64,000 nt of DNA from [Eubacterium] saphenum (GCA_004557645.1 SFGI01000003.1:25858-89857), one strand, 5' to 3'. Positions 26,320 through 37,356 are shown, numbered from the stretch's first letter. The notes: generated by a model from the letters alone, not told the origin. Translations and numbers: made by a program.

Positions 26320-27348
26320 ATGGAATATAAACTGCAACTGGTCAAAAAAATCGCGCCGGATTTGACAGAAGAAATTGTAAAGCGCTACCGTGTATTAAAA
26401 ACTGTCAGATTGCTGCAGCCCTGTGGGCGGCGCCTTGTGGTACTTTCCCTTGGCATGACAGAACGTACGGTGCGCAGCGAGATCGAACGGCTGAGTGCCC
26501 AGAATCTGGTGCATGTTTCCAAGATCGGCATGAGCCTGACGGAAGAAGGCATGGAGGTGCTGGAAGGTCTGGAAAGTATCTTCTCTGCCCTGACAGGTCT
26601 TTCCATTCTGGAAGAACGGCTGACAGATGCCTTGGGTGCCCAGAAGGTATTCATTGCCCAGGGGGACAGCGATGGCAGTGAACGGGCCCAGAAGGAAATG
26701 GGGCAGCTGGCAGCTCGTGTCCTTTCGGAAAACACAACAGCAGACCTGCGGATCGCCATTGCCGGCGGTTCTGCCATGGCGGAACTGGTGCAGGCGGCTT
26801 CCGAAGCATCGTCGCCTATGGCGAAAATGGTGCTTCCTGCTCGTGGCAGCATCGGTCGCAGATTGGAACTGCAGGCAGATACGCTGGCGGCAAAGCTGGC
26901 GGATAAATTGCAGGCGGATTATCGCTTGCTGCATCTGCCCGATAACCTGAGCCTCCATGTGCTGGATGAAATGAAGAAAGACCCCGATATCGCTGAGACC
27001 ATCAATGAAATGGAACAGGCGAACATCCTGCTTTTGGGTGTGGGCAATGCCCTGGAAATGGCAGAAAAACGGCGTTTGGATGAAAATATCCGCAAACAGC
27101 TGGAAAAAGATCATGCCGTGGCGGAAGCTTGTGGATATTATTTTGACGGAACGGGAAAAGTTGTTTATGAAACCCGCTCCATCGGCATAGATTTTAATGA
27201 TATCGATAAGATGGACTGCATCATTGTGGTGGCAGGCGGCAAGAAAAAGGCAGAAAGCTTGCTGGCAGTCAGTCATAGTATCCCAAATGGTATTTTTGTG
27301 ACGGATGAAGGCGCAGCTTTGGAAATGTTGAGACTTGCGGGAAAGTAA
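26320..27348 (+). CDS. cggR: Central glycolytic genes regulator CggR (SorC family)
   Basis: DNA-binding repressor of lower glycolysis, inactivated by fructose-1,6-bisphosphate in B. subtilis. It has 342 residues from ATG 26320; the GTG at 26311 lacks a properly spaced site. The N-terminal winged-helix segment includes RYRVLKTVRLLQPCGRRLVV and TERTVRSEIERLSAQNLV. The C-terminal sugar-binding domain has the VAGGKKKAESLLAVS and GIFVTDEGAALEML motifs. It directly precedes pgk, as in the classical hexacistronic operon, but gapA is absent between them. Confidence 0.93.
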   Translation: MEYKLQLVKKIAPDLTEEIVKRYRVLKTVRLLQPCGRRLVVLSLGMTERTVRSEIERLSAQNLVHVSKIGMSLTEEGMEVLEGLESIFSALTGLSILEERLTDALGAQKVFIAQGDSDGSERAQKEMGQLAARVLSENTTADLRIAIAGGSAMAELVQAASEASSPMAKMVLPARGSIGRRLELQADTLAAKLADKLQADYRLLHLPDNLSLHVLDEMKKDPDIAETINEMEQANILLLGVGNALEMAEKRRLDENIRKQLEKDHAVAEACGYYFDGTGKVVYETRSIGIDFNDIDKMDCIIVVAGGKKKAESLLAVSHSIPNGIFVTDEGAALEMLRLAGK

Positions 27349-27363
27349 ATCTTATCGTATAAT
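27335..27363 (+). promoter_or_regulatory. Sigma-A promoter of pgk, inside the cggR 3' end
   Basis: TTGCGG at 27335-27340, 17-base spacer, perfect TATAAT at 27358-27363. The -35 lies in the last codons of cggR, so the glycolytic genes can be transcribed separately from the regulator. Confidence 0.8.
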
Positions 27364-27372
27364 ATCTTTTGA

Positions 27373-27389
27373 GGGACATTTTTCGTCCC
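27373..27389 (+). promoter_or_regulatory. GGGAC/GTCCC palindrome downstream of the pgk promoter, candidate CggR operator
   Basis: GGGAC at 27373-27377 and GTCCC at 27385-27389, spaced by seven bases, sit just past the expected transcription start. The half-site equals the GGGAC core at the cggR operator candidate. Position suggests a repressor roadblock. It has no T-tract, so a terminator is unlikely. Confidence 0.5.
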
Positions 27390-27480
27390 AAATAAAGATG
27401 CTATTACTTTCATAATAGAGTGGATTCTTGGCAAAACTTTTAGGAAAACAGCTCTAGGGAAACAGAAAGGAGAAATACGG

Positions 27481-28674
27481 ATGCTGAATAAGAAAACAGT
27501 GGACGATTTACAGGTAAAAGGAAAACGTGTATTGGTAAGATGTGACTTCAATGTACCTTTGAAAGATGGCGTGATCACAGATGAAAACAGAATCACAGCG
27601 GCACTGCCTACGATCAAAAAACTGATGGGCGATGGTGCAAAGGTCATCCTTTGCTCTCACATGGGCAAACCCAAGGGCGAAGTAAAACCCGAACTTTCTC
27701 TGGCTCCCGTAGCGAAGAGACTTTCCGAACTGCTGGAAAAAGAAGTTGTTTTTGCGAAAGATGACAACGTAGTTGGTGAAAATGCAAAGGCAGCAGTGGC
27801 AGCCATGAAAGACGGCGATGTGATCCTGTTGGAAAACACCCGTTACAGAAAAGAAGAAACAAAGAATGAAGCAAACTATAGCAAGGAACTGGCTTCTCTG
27901 GCAGATATTTTTGTTAACGATGCTTTCGGCACCAGCCACAGAGCTCACTGCTCCACCGTAGGCGTGACAGAATTCGTAAAAGAATCTGCCGTTGGCTATC
28001 TGATGGAAAAAGAAATCGAATTCCTGGGCAATGCGGTAAACAACCCTGAAAGACCCTTCGTGGCAATTTTGGGCGGTTCCAAGGTTTCCGATAAGATCAA
28101 TGTCATCAATAACCTGTTGGAAAAGGTAGATACTCTGATTATCGGCGGCGGTATGGCTTATACCTTTGCAGTGGCAAAGGGCGGCAAAGTCGGCAATTCC
28201 CTGCTGGAAGAAGATAAAGTGCCTTATGCTGTGGAAATGATGAAAAAAGCAGAAGAAAAAGGCGTAAAATTCCTGACTCCTGTGGATACTGTCATTACAC
28301 AGGAATTCAAAAATGATACAGAATATAAAACAGTGCCTACCGGCAAAATTCCCGATGGCTGGATGGGGCTGGATATCGGCGAAGGAACCAGAAAACAGTT
28401 TGCTGATGCCATCAAAGGCGCAAAAACAGTGGTTTGGAATGGCCCTATGGGTGTTTTCGAATTTGAAAACTTCGCAAAAGGCACAAAAGCTGTAGCAGAA
28501 GCAATGGCTTCCATCGATGCGACCACTATCATCGGCGGCGGTGATTCCGCAGCAGCTGTCAACCAGCTGGGTTATGGCGATAAGATGACACATATCTCCA
28601 CAGGCGGCGGTGCTTCTCTGGAATTCCTGGAAGGCAAAGAGCTGCCCGGCGTTGTTGCGGTGGATGACAAATAA
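27481..28674 (+). CDS. pgk: Phosphoglycerate kinase
   Basis: Transfers the phosphate of 1,3-bisphosphoglycerate to ADP. 397 residues, normal length. Conserved N-terminal [25 protein letters not shown] and SHMGKPKG, and C-terminal [21 protein letters not shown] and GGGDSAAA match the family. AGAAAGGAGAAATACGG gives a strong ribosome site. First enzyme gene of the glycolytic cluster, with its own promoter and operator-like palindrome. Confidence 0.98.
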   Translation: MLNKKTVDDLQVKGKRVLVRCDFNVPLKDGVITDENRITAALPTIKKLMGDGAKVILCSHMGKPKGEVKPELSLAPVAKRLSELLEKEVVFAKDDNVVGENAKAAVAAMKDGDVILLENTRYRKEETKNEANYSKELASLADIFVNDAFGTSHRAHCSTVGVTEFVKESAVGYLMEKEIEFLGNAVNNPERPFVAILGGSKVSDKINVINNLLEKVDTLIIGGGMAYTFAVAKGGKVGNSLLEEDKVPYAVEMMKKAEEKGVKFLTPVDTVITQEFKNDTEYKTVPTGKIPDGWMGLDIGEGTRKQFADAIKGAKTVVWNGPMGVFEFENFAKGTKAVAEAMASIDATTIIGGGDSAAAVNQLGYGDKMTHISTGGGASLEFLEGKELPGVVAVDDK

Positions 28675-28701
28675 GAAATAACTGAAAAGAGCGGAAATAC
28701 A

Positions 28702-29616
28702 ATGGGGAGAAGGAAAACAGCGGCGGCTGTGCTTGCTTTGGTCTTTTCCCTCTTTTCCGTTTCTGCTGCCTATGCGGCAGAGGAGGAAAGAGAAGCAGAG
28801 CCCCGCTATGCAAGATATGCCGAAGTGGCAGAAGAGCCGGAAGCTTTGGCAGGGGAATATATCCCTGTATTGATGTATCATCATTTTGCCATCCGTGATA
28901 TGGGGATGGGTAATGGTGTGGTGACTACTACAACGGAATTGGAGGATCATCTCCGATACTTCAAATCCGAAGGCTGGCGTGTCATTTCCCTGGAAGAACT
29001 GGATAGAGTGCTGACAAAGGCGGAACAGAAAAAAGAACGGCTCCATGACGATTCGGAAGGATTGGGGCTGGGTCAAAAATATCTCTGTATCACCATGGAT
29101 GATGGGTATTACAGCAATTATGATCTGGGGTATCCCTTATTCAAGCAATACCGTGCCCCTGCTTCTGTCTTTGCGGTGACAGATTTTGTCACAGAGCAGA
29201 CAGGCATCCAGAAATTCACCTGGAAACAGGCAGAGGAAATGGAGAAGAGCGGCATGATGAAAATTTACAGCCATTCCGCAGACCATGTACCTGTGGCGGC
29301 AGGGGAAGAAGAAACCTTCCTTGCATCTGCCCAGAAAAGCGAAGAAACGCTGCAGGAATATCTGAAGGGGGAACGGGTGAAGGCCATCGCCTATCCCAAC
29401 GGAAGGTATACGGAAGAATCCCAGCGGCTTTTGGCGGAGGATGGCTATGAAATGCAGTTCACCATCGAAGAAGGGGTCATCACAAACACCACACCTATGG
29501 ATGCGATCCCACGCATCACCGTAACTTCCGGCATGGACGGGAAAGATGTGGTGCGAAAAATAGAACTGGCTGCGGAGAAAGCCTTCGCGGCGGAAAGTGA
29601 AGGTAATGAAACATGA
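28702..29616 (+). CDS. Secreted polysaccharide deacetylase (NodB domain, CE4)
   Basis: A 304-residue protein with signal peptide [26 protein letters not shown]. The NodB domain shows the catalytic-Asp motif [12 protein letters not shown] (normally TFDDG), the metal His motif [10 protein letters not shown] (HSxxH), and [13 protein letters not shown]. Family members deacetylate peptidoglycan or other N-acetyl sugars. It is inserted between pgk and tpiA, an unusual place in a glycolysis operon, and overlaps the tpiA start by four bases. The ribosome site is weak. Whether it is enzymatically typical is uncertain because of the divergent first motif. Confidence 0.87.
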   Translation: MGRRKTAAAVLALVFSLFSVSAAYAAEEEREAEPRYARYAEVAEEPEALAGEYIPVLMYHHFAIRDMGMGNGVVTTTTELEDHLRYFKSEGWRVISLEELDRVLTKAEQKKERLHDDSEGLGLGQKYLCITMDDGYYSNYDLGYPLFKQYRAPASVFAVTDFVTEQTGIQKFTWKQAEEMEKSGMMKIYSHSADHVPVAAGEEETFLASAQKSEETLQEYLKGERVKAIAYPNGRYTEESQRLLAEDGYEMQFTIEEGVITNTTPMDAIPRITVTSGMDGKDVVRKIELAAEKAFAAESEGNET

Positions 29617-30362
29617 GAAAGAAGATCATTGCAGGTAACTGGAAAATGAATAAAACGCCCAAGGAAGCGGCAGAATTCTGCAAGCTGATGAAGGATAAAG
29701 TCGCTTCTGATAATGCAGAAGTGGTATTCTGCGTGCCTTTTGTAGATCTGTATCCCGTTCTGGAAGAACTGAAGGGCACAGGCATCGGCGTTGGTGCGGA
29801 AAATATGCACTTTGAAGAAAGCGGCGCTTTCACAGGCGAAGTTTCCGCTCCCATGCTGAAGGAAATGGGCGTAGGCTATGTGGTTCTGGGTCATTCGGAA
29901 CGCCGTCAGTATTTTGGCGAAACGGATGAGTCTGTAAATAAAAAAGTAAAGAAAGCACTGGAAGCAGGCATCGTGCCCATCATGTGCTGTGGGGAAACAC
30001 TGGAGCAGCGGGAAGCAGGCATCACCATCGAATGGGTACGCATCCAGATCAAATGCGGTCTGGCAGGCGTTTCTGCAGAAGATGTGAAAAAAGTCGTGAT
30101 CGCTTATGAACCCATCTGGGCCATTGGCACAGGCAAAACAGCCACATCCCAACAGGCACAGGAAGTATGCCATGCCATCCGTGAAGTGCTGGCGGAAGTA
30201 TACGGTAAGGAAGTTGCCGATGCGGTACGTATCCAGTATGGCGGCAGCGTAAACGGTAAGAATGCCGCAGAGCTTTTTGCCATGGAGGATATCGATGGCG
30301 GTCTGGTTGGCGGTGCCAGCCTGAAAGAGGAATTCGCGTCTATCGTACACTATAATAAATAA
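29613..30362 (+). CDS. tpiA: Triosephosphate isomerase
   Basis: Interconverts dihydroxyacetone phosphate and glyceraldehyde 3-phosphate. 249 residues. Conserved [13 protein letters not shown] with the substrate Asn and Lys, [14 protein letters not shown] with the catalytic His, the catalytic Glu loop [14 protein letters not shown], and [10 protein letters not shown]. Its start overlaps the deacetylase stop (ATGA). Followed by a three-hairpin repeat and gpmI. Confidence 0.98.
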   Translation: MRKKIIAGNWKMNKTPKEAAEFCKLMKDKVASDNAEVVFCVPFVDLYPVLEELKGTGIGVGAENMHFEESGAFTGEVSAPMLKEMGVGYVVLGHSERRQYFGETDESVNKKVKKALEAGIVPIMCCGETLEQREAGITIEWVRIQIKCGLAGVSAEDVKKVVIAYEPIWAIGTGKTATSQQAQEVCHAIREVLAEVYGKEVADAVRIQYGGSVNGKNAAELFAMEDIDGGLVGGASLKEEFASIVHYNK

Positions 30363-30396
30363 AATTGTTCTCGTATTTCCTTTGAAATTCCATCCT

Positions 30397-30478
30397 GCAA
30401 AAGCATGAATATGCTTTTGCCAATGGGGGTCAAGGGGAATCATTCCCCTTGTGGGGGACTGGGGGTGAAACCTCCAGA
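30397..30478 (-). repeat. Three-hairpin intergenic repeat, copy D
   Basis: Stems GCAAAAGCAT/ATGCTTTTGC (30397-30420), AAGGGG/CCCCTT (30432-30450) and CTGGGGG/CCTCCAG (30459-30477). The order is the reverse complement of copy A. It ends a few bases before the AGGAGG of gpmI. Confidence 0.75.
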
Positions 30479-30491
30479 GAAGGAGGCAAAA

Positions 30492-32039
30492 ATGGATAAA
30501 AAAACAACAGTTTTGATGATTTTGGATGGCTTTGGCATCAATGAAAAAGAAGAAGGCAATGCCATCAAACAGGCAAACACCCCTGTGATCGATGGTCTTT
30601 TGAAAAAATACCCCGCCGTGCAGGGCTACGCCAGTGGTCTGGACGTTGGTCTGCCTGCCGGGCAGATGGGCAATTCTGAAGTAGGTCATCTGAATATGGG
30701 CGCAGGTCGTGTGGTTTATCAGGAACTGACCCGTATCACCAAATCCATTGAAGATGGAGATTTCTTTGAAAATCCCGAGCTGCTGGCAGCGGTGGAGCAT
30801 TGTCAGAAAAATGATTCTGCTCTGCATCTGTATGGTCTGCTTTCCGATGGCGGTGTCCATAGCCATAACACCCATCTATACGCTTTATTACAGCTAGCGA
30901 AACGGAATGGTCTGGAAAAGGTATTTGTACATGTATTTCTGGATGGCAGAGATACCCCTCCCACCTCCGGCGCGGATTATGCTGCACAGCTGGAAGAAAA
31001 AATGCGTGAGATCGGCGTAGGCAAGATTGCCACAGTGACAGGCAGATATTATGCCATGGACAGAGACAAACGCTGGGAACGTGTGGAAGAAGCCTATAAC
31101 GCTATGGTACTGGGCAGAGGTACCACAGCTACCGATGCGGTACAAGCTATCAAGGATTCCTATGCAGCGGGCAAGACAGATGAATTTGTGGTGCCTACCG
31201 TTATGGTAAAAGAGGACGGCATGGCAGTTGGCAAGATCAGCGACCATGATGCAGTCATTTTTTATAATTTCCGTCCTGACCGGGCAAGAGAGATCACCCG
31301 CTCTTTGTGTGACCCCGATTTTGATGGTTTCACAAGGGAAAAAGCACCTCAGGATCTGAAATATATCTGCTTTACAGAATATGATGTGACCATTCCCAAT
31401 AAGGAAGTGGCCTTCAAGCCCCAGAAGCTGACCAATACCTTGGGGGAATATATTTCTTCCCTTGGCTTGAAACAGCTCCGTACAGCAGAAACGGAAAAAT
31501 ATGCCCACGTTACATTCTTTTTCAATGGCGGCGTGGAAGAACCCAACCCCAACGAAGATCGGTGGCTGGTGCCTTCTCCCAAGGTTGCAACGTATGATCT
31601 GCAGCCAGAAATGAGTGCAGTGGAAGTAACAGACGGCTTGGTGAAAGCATTGCGTTCCAAGGAATATGATCTCATCATCGTCAACTATGCTAACCCTGAT
31701 ATGGTAGGCCACACAGGAATTCTCCCGGCAGCCATCAAAGCCGTGGAAACGGTGGATACCTGCATCGGCAGAGTGATGGAGGCATTGCTGGAGGTAGGCG
31801 GGCAGATGTTTATCTGTGCCGATCATGGCAACAGCGATCAGCTGATCGATTACGAAAGCGGACAGCCCTTCACAGCCCATACCACAAACCCCGTTCCCTT
31901 TATCTTGGTGAACTATACCGATGGTGTTGGCTTGCGGGAAGGCGGCAAGCTGGCGGATATCGCGCCGACCTTGCTGGAAATGATGGGACTTTCCAAACCG
32001 GAAGAAATGACAGGCACAAGTCTGTTAGTTAGTAAATAA
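30492..32039 (+). CDS. gpmI: 2,3-bisphosphoglycerate-independent phosphoglycerate mutase
   Basis: Manganese-dependent interconversion of 3- and 2-phosphoglycerate. 515 residues from ATG 30492, five bases after AGGAGG; an upstream ATG at 30405 runs through the repeat and adds non-family sequence. Motifs: [28 protein letters not shown] with the catalytic Ser, [28 protein letters not shown], and [11 protein letters not shown]. It is between two repeat copies (30397-30478 and 32046-32181). Confidence 0.97.
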   Translation: MDKKTTVLMILDGFGINEKEEGNAIKQANTPVIDGLLKKYPAVQGYASGLDVGLPAGQMGNSEVGHLNMGAGRVVYQELTRITKSIEDGDFFENPELLAAVEHCQKNDSALHLYGLLSDGGVHSHNTHLYALLQLAKRNGLEKVFVHVFLDGRDTPPTSGADYAAQLEEKMREIGVGKIATVTGRYYAMDRDKRWERVEEAYNAMVLGRGTTATDAVQAIKDSYAAGKTDEFVVPTVMVKEDGMAVGKISDHDAVIFYNFRPDRAREITRSLCDPDFDGFTREKAPQDLKYICFTEYDVTIPNKEVAFKPQKLTNTLGEYISSLGLKQLRTAETEKYAHVTFFFNGGVEEPNPNEDRWLVPSPKVATYDLQPEMSAVEVTDGLVKALRSKEYDLIIVNYANPDMVGHTGILPAAIKAVETVDTCIGRVMEALLEVGGQMFICADHGNSDQLIDYESGQPFTAHTTNPVPFILVNYTDGVGLREGGKLADIAPTLLEMMGLSKPEEMTGTSLLVSK

Positions 32040-32045
32040 AACTTT

Positions 32046-32181
32046 GAGGACGCTGTCCTCAGACTCCTGCTTAGGGGGTCACCCCCTAAGAACCCGATAC
32101 TGCAAACGCATATATGCGTTTGCCAATGGGGGTCCTAGGGGAATCATTCCCCTAGCGGGGGTGTTGGGGGCGGAGCCACTA
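32046..32181 (+). repeat. Composite three-hairpin repeat, copy C
   Basis: The first half reads in copy-A orientation: GAGGAC/GTCCTC (32046-32060), TTAGGGGG/CCCCCTAA (32071-32089), then GCAAACGCAT/ATGCGTTTGC (32102-32123). The second half continues in the opposite orientation from that shared stem: CTAGGGG/CCCCTAG (32135-32155) and a weak GGGGGCGG-type stem. It starts seven bases after the gpmI stop and ends just before the eno ribosome site. Confidence 0.75.
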
Positions 32182-32203
32182 ACATAAAAAAGGAGGATAT
32201 TGA

Positions 32204-33520
<1,317 letters not shown>

Positions 33521-33531
33521 TTTTCTCAAAT

Positions 33532-33560
33532 CAAGGCGTGGATTTCCGCGCCTTTTTCTT
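33532..33560 (+). terminator. Intrinsic terminator after eno
   Basis: AAGGCG / CGCCTT hairpin with a loop of GATTTCCG type and a TTTTTCTTTT tail. Confidence 0.75.
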
Positions 33561-33576
33561 TTGAAAAAACGTATGA

Positions 33577-33617
33577 AAAAAAGCCCCCTTGTAAAGGATA
33601 TTTACAAAGGGGCTTTT
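33577..33617 (-). terminator. Terminator of the SASP gene
   Basis: Long stem AAAAAGCCCC(CTTGTAAA) / (TTTACAA)AGGGGCTTTT. On the minus strand it ends in a U-run directly downstream of the spore protein gene; it may also serve eno as a second stop. Confidence 0.85.
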
Positions 33618-33652
33618 CAAATTTAGCTTCTAAAGATCAAATCAGCTTATGC

Positions 33653-33874
33653 TCAGCCCTGATCTTTTTCAGCCATCATTTTTTCCTGACGTTCGATCAT
33701 TTTTTTGACCATATAACCGCCAACGTAGCCGTTCTGGGCAGATGTCAGGTCGCCGTTATAGCCCTTTTTCAGAGGAACGCCGATTTCATTTGCTACTTCA
33801 AATTTGAACTGTTCCATGGCTGCTCTTGCTTCGGGTACGTTGATTTTATTGCTGTTTGTATTATTGTTGCTCAT
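33653..33874 (-). CDS. Alpha/beta-type small acid-soluble spore protein
   Basis: DNA-protecting protein of the dormant spore core, 73 residues. The conserved blocks are KFEVANEIGVPL, which includes the GPR protease site region, and KGYNGDLTSAQNGYVGGYMVKKMI. An Asn/Ser-rich tail precedes it. The start has an AAGGAGG site. It identifies the organism as spore-forming. A sigma-G type promoter is visible upstream. Confidence 0.95.
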   Translation of the reverse strand: MSNNNTNSNKINVPEARAAMEQFKFEVANEIGVPLKKGYNGDLTSAQNGYVGGYMVKKMIERQEKMMAEKDQG

Positions 33875-33917
33875 TGTAATAACCTCCTTGCATTTGCTTT
33901 GTTTGGTGTTGCAAAGT

Positions 33918-33946
33918 TAGTATGTCTCGTGGGTGGCGGTTTATGT
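33918..33946 (-). promoter_or_regulatory. Candidate sigma-G promoter of the SASP gene
   Basis: On the minus strand, ACATA (33942-33946), 17 bases, then CATACTA (33918-33924). The second element fits the forespore -10 consensus CATNHTA fully. The first matches GHATR in four of five positions. It lies 44 bases before the start codon. Confidence 0.6.
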
Positions 33947-34051
33947 TAGGAACATACTGCCATGAAAGTTGGCGCATTTTAGCAGTTTCACGCAGATATT
34001 GGATATTGACAGACAGTGGGAAAACCATTGGGATTTTTTGTCGAAACATGA

Positions 34052-34080
34052 TTGACAGAAGGATTTTTGGGGAATATCAT
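34052..34080 (+). promoter_or_regulatory. Sigma-A promoter of the dipeptidase gene
   Basis: Consensus TTGACA at 34052-34057, 17 bases, TATCAT at 34075-34080, 35 bases before the start codon. Confidence 0.75.
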
Positions 34081-34114
34081 AGATAGGAATGATTTTTTTT
34101 AGGAGGAAAACCCA

Positions 34115-35569
34115 ATGAACGTATTGAACCATCTTGGTTGTGATAAAGTTTTTTATTATTTTGAAACGATCTGTGATATCCCTCATGGCAGCTTCCACGA
34201 AAAAGCGCTGAGCGACTATATTGTTTCCTTTGCGAAGGAAAGAGGTCTCTACTGCCGTCAGGATGAAAGATATAATGTACTTATCAAAAAGCCCGGCACA
34301 GCAGGCTATGAAGCTTCTCCTGCCCTGATCATCCAGGGCCATATCGATATGGTCTGCGATAAAAACGTAGGTACAGAGCATGACTTCCTGACAGAACCCC
34401 TGAAACTCTATATCGATGGGGATTACATCAAAGCCCGGGGCACCACTTTGGGGGCGGATAACGGCATTGCTGCAGCTTATATGCTGGCATTGCTGGATGC
34501 ACAGGATATCGAACATCCTCCCATTGAATGTGTATTCACAGTAGAGGAAGAGATCGGCATGGGCGGTGCTACAGATTTTGATGCTTTCGATCTGGAAGGC
34601 AAACGCTTCCTGAATATGGATACGGAAGAAGAAGGTCATCTGATGGTAAGCTGCTGCGGCGGCCGCAGAATGCGTGTCTATCTGCCTTTGGAAAGAGAAG
34701 CAAAACAGGCGGATGAAAAAGCCTTTGTGCTCCGTATTCGGGGCCTGAAAGGCGGTCATTCCGGTGCGGATATCCATTTGCAGAGGGCCAGTGCAAACGT
34801 GCTGCTGGGCAGACTGCTGCTGGAACTGCGGGAAAAGATGGACTATGCTCTGGTGAGAGCCGATGGCGGCAATATGGATAATGCCATCTGCCGGGAAGCC
34901 GAAGCGGTCATCTGCATCGACCCTGCCAAGGAAGCCGAAGGGGCTGCCCTGGTGGCAGAACTGCAGAAAGTTTTCTGGGATGAATATAAAGACCGTGAAA
35001 GCGATATAATGATGACAATGGAGGCTGTAGAAGAAGAGACCACCGAGGTTTTGACAGCGGAAACCAGAGATAATATCATTGCTATGCTGCAGCTGCTTCC
35101 CTATGGCGTGCAGACCATGGATGCCAATATGGAAGGTCTGGTGGAAAGCTCCAGCAATATCGGTATTCTGAAAACAAATGAAGATCATATTTATATCGAT
35201 AATGCTGTGCGCGGTTCTGTGGAAACCAGAAAAGACGGCATCTGCAAGAAAATCGAAGTTCTGGGGGAACTGTGTGGTGCCAAGGTGGTCGGTGTCAACG
35301 ATTATCCCGGCTGGCAGTTTAATCCCGATTCCCAACTGCTGCGTATTTTTAAAGATGCCTGGGTGGAAAAATTCGGCGTGGAACCGAAGGTCGTTGCTAT
35401 CCATGCAGGGCTGGAATGTGGTTTGTTTGCGAAGAAGATCCCCGGTTTGGATCTGATTTCCCTGGGGCCTGATATGCATGATGTGCATACCCCCGATGAA
35501 CGCCTTTCCATTTCTTCTACCATCCGTGTTTGGGACTATCTGAAACTGGTGCTGAAAAAACTGAAATAA
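34115..35569 (+). CDS. pepD: Aminoacyl-histidine dipeptidase (cytosol non-specific dipeptidase, M20)
   Basis: Zinc dipeptidase of the PepD/M20 family, 484 residues. Metal and catalytic motifs: GHIDMVCDKN (His and Asp, about residue 75-85), TLGADNGIAAAYM (bridging Asp), FTVEEEIGMGGA (catalytic Glu), and the C-terminal HAGLECGLF and GPDMHDVHTPDE with the last metal His. It begins right after an AGGAGG site with its own promoter, and the AI-2E protein follows 28 bases after its stop. Confidence 0.95.
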   Translation: MNVLNHLGCDKVFYYFETICDIPHGSFHEKALSDYIVSFAKERGLYCRQDERYNVLIKKPGTAGYEASPALIIQGHIDMVCDKNVGTEHDFLTEPLKLYIDGDYIKARGTTLGADNGIAAAYMLALLDAQDIEHPPIECVFTVEEEIGMGGATDFDAFDLEGKRFLNMDTEEEGHLMVSCCGGRRMRVYLPLEREAKQADEKAFVLRIRGLKGGHSGADIHLQRASANVLLGRLLLELREKMDYALVRADGGNMDNAICREAEAVICIDPAKEAEGAALVAELQKVFWDEYKDRESDIMMTMEAVEEETTEVLTAETRDNIIAMLQLLPYGVQTMDANMEGLVESSSNIGILKTNEDHIYIDNAVRGSVETRKDGICKKIEVLGELCGAKVVGVNDYPGWQFNPDSQLLRIFKDAWVEKFGVEPKVVAIHAGLECGLFAKKIPGLDLISLGPDMHDVHTPDERLSISSTIRVWDYLKLVLKKLK

Positions 35570-35597
35570 TTGAAATGATTTTGAAAGAGGGCAGAGG

Positions 35598-36752
35598 ATG
35601 CGGCTTCCGTGGAACAAAAAATACATGGAAATAGGCTTTCATGTCATCGTCACCGTTTTGATCTTGGTGGGGATGTGTGGACTGCTGTTTTGGCTGCCCC
35701 ATGCGAAAAATGTCATATATCGAACGGCGGGGAGTTTCCTCGCCGTTTTTGCGCCTGTTTTCTGGGCACTTTTCTTTACGCTGATTTTAGAGCCTATGAC
35801 GGCTTTCTGGCAGCGGTTTTATGAGGATCGTTATTCTTTACGGCATCGCAGCCGTATCCATAACCGAAAAGCAGGGACAGTGCTATCCTATTTTTCTGTA
35901 GGTCTGTTTTTATTTTCGGCAGGCGGTATTGCAGCCAAAAAGATCGGCAATGCAGACCTGCAGGGGACTGTGGAGCAGATCAGCGGATATATTCGACAGG
36001 CGGGGGATCTTCTTGTTCTGCTGAATTTGAAGCTGGCGGAAGTGGGCATTCTGCAAAATGTGGAGGGATTCCTTTCCGCATGGACAGAGCAGGTGATCGC
36101 ATGGATGGAAGCGAAGGTTCTCGGTTTTGCAGGCATCCTGCCGGATATCGGCGGCAGTTTGCTGGATATCGCCATTGGCGCAGCAGCAGCCTTTTATTTT
36201 TTGATGGAAAAGGAAAAGATTTTAAACGTATGTGGTGAGATTTTTTCTGTACTTCTGGGAAAACGGGCGACAACTGCCATGAAACATATTTTCTACGAAA
36301 TATATTCCGTATTTTCCGGCTATCTAAGCGGGCAGATGCTGGATGCAATTATTATGGCGATTCTGTTTTCTGCTGCATTTCTTATCGTTGGTCTGCCTCA
36401 TGGCATTTTACTGGGGCTGATCTCCGGTTTTTCCAATCTGATTCCCTATTTTGGCGCATTCATGGCATTTCTATTGGCGGTATTTGCAGGACTTTTGAGC
36501 GGTACCCCTGCCAAAGCCCTCTATGCATCTATTTTAATTTTACTGCTTCAGCAGGTGGATAGCATTTTTATCGTGCCGAAAGCCGTTGGGAAAAAAGTGG
36601 AGATGCACCCGGTTTTGGTGCTGCTTTCTCTGGCGATTTTTGGGCGGATGTTTGGCTTTTGGGGATTGCTTTTTGCCGTTCCCCTTGGGGCACTTTGCAA
36701 AAATTTCCTACTTTGGCTGTATGAAAAGAAAAAATTACGTCAAAAGCCATAG
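35598..36752 (+). CDS. AI-2E family transporter
   Basis: A 384-residue polytopic protein of the AI-2E/YhhQ-like exporter superfamily (PF01594). Helices are seen at about 10-35, 40-65, 95-115, 190-205 and in the C-terminal half. The C-terminal block GLPHGILLGLISGFSNLIPYFGAF and the VGKKVEMHPVLVLLSL stretch are diagnostic. Substrates in this superfamily vary (autoinducer-2, Na+/H+, others), so none is assigned. Likely read with the upstream dipeptidase. Confidence 0.9.
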   Translation: MRLPWNKKYMEIGFHVIVTVLILVGMCGLLFWLPHAKNVIYRTAGSFLAVFAPVFWALFFTLILEPMTAFWQRFYEDRYSLRHRSRIHNRKAGTVLSYFSVGLFLFSAGGIAAKKIGNADLQGTVEQISGYIRQAGDLLVLLNLKLAEVGILQNVEGFLSAWTEQVIAWMEAKVLGFAGILPDIGGSLLDIAIGAAAAFYFLMEKEKILNVCGEIFSVLLGKRATTAMKHIFYEIYSVFSGYLSGQMLDAIIMAILFSAAFLIVGLPHGILLGLISGFSNLIPYFGAFMAFLLAVFAGLLSGTPAKALYASILILLLQQVDSIFIVPKAVGKKVEMHPVLVLLSLAIFGRMFGFWGLLFAVPLGALCKNFLLWLYEKKKLRQKP

Positions 36753-36867
36753 ATTGTAAAGGAATCTGTGAAAAAACTGCTTTTTTTTATGACTGTTTTG
36801 TTGTATAATTATATATGTATGGTTGCAGGTTACCCGTTAGGGTCAGATATAGAAAGGCGGTCGAAAT

Positions 36868-37311
36868 ATGAAAGGTTTAGTGAGCGAGGTCAAAGGCGAT
36901 CTTGCTATCGTGAAGATCCATAGAAAAGAGGCTTGCGGCGAATGCAGAGCATGCCTTTCCGGTTTGACAGAAAAAGAAATGGATGTGGAAGCAAAAAATC
37001 TCTGTGATGCAGAAGAAGGCGATTGGGTCGAATTGGAACTGCAGGAAAATGCGTTTTTCAACGCAGTCATGATCATGTATGGTCTGCCCTTTGTAGCGTT
37101 TATTGCAGGGGTCGTAGTGGGTTACTTTGGCGTGCCTAAGGTGCTGCCGATGATCCCTCCTTTCCTGTCCAGCCTGGTGTTGGGTGCGCTGGGCATCTTC
37201 CTGACTATGCTGTGGATCAAAAGCCAGAATCCCCGTTGGGAAAGCGGCAAATATCGTCCTCTGGCAACGAAAATCGTGGAAGAAGACGAAGCAGAAGCCT
37301 GCGGTATATAA
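36868..37311 (+). CDS. RseC/MucC family membrane protein
   Basis: A 147-residue protein matching the SoxR-reducing system RseC family. An N-terminal domain holds the cysteine motif ACGECRACLSG (CxxCxxC, about residues 22-30). Two membrane helices follow (FFNAVMIMYGLPFVAFIAGVVVG and FLSSLVLGALGIFLTML). In Proteobacteria RseC modulates sigma-E or SoxR reduction; in Clostridia its role is not settled. A TATAAT-like box occurs at 36804-36809. The next gene also has conserved cysteines, suggesting redox-linked neighbours. Confidence 0.87.
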   Translation: MKGLVSEVKGDLAIVKIHRKEACGECRACLSGLTEKEMDVEAKNLCDAEEGDWVELELQENAFFNAVMIMYGLPFVAFIAGVVVGYFGVPKVLPMIPPFLSSLVLGALGIFLTMLWIKSQNPRWESGKYRPLATKIVEEDEAEACGI

Positions 37312-37321
37312 GAATGCTTTG

Positions 37322-37356
37322 AAAAGTCTCAAATCTGAAAAGGTTTGAGACTTTTT
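37322..37356 (+). terminator. Intrinsic terminator after the RseC-like gene
   Basis: Perfect stem AAAAGTCTCAAA / TTTGAGACTTTT with a TCTGAAAAGG loop. Confidence 0.92.

Noticed and set aside
30405..30491. N-terminal extension of gpmI from ATG 30405
   Set aside because: It would translate the hairpin repeat; the AGGAGG at 30481 and family alignment point to ATG 30492.
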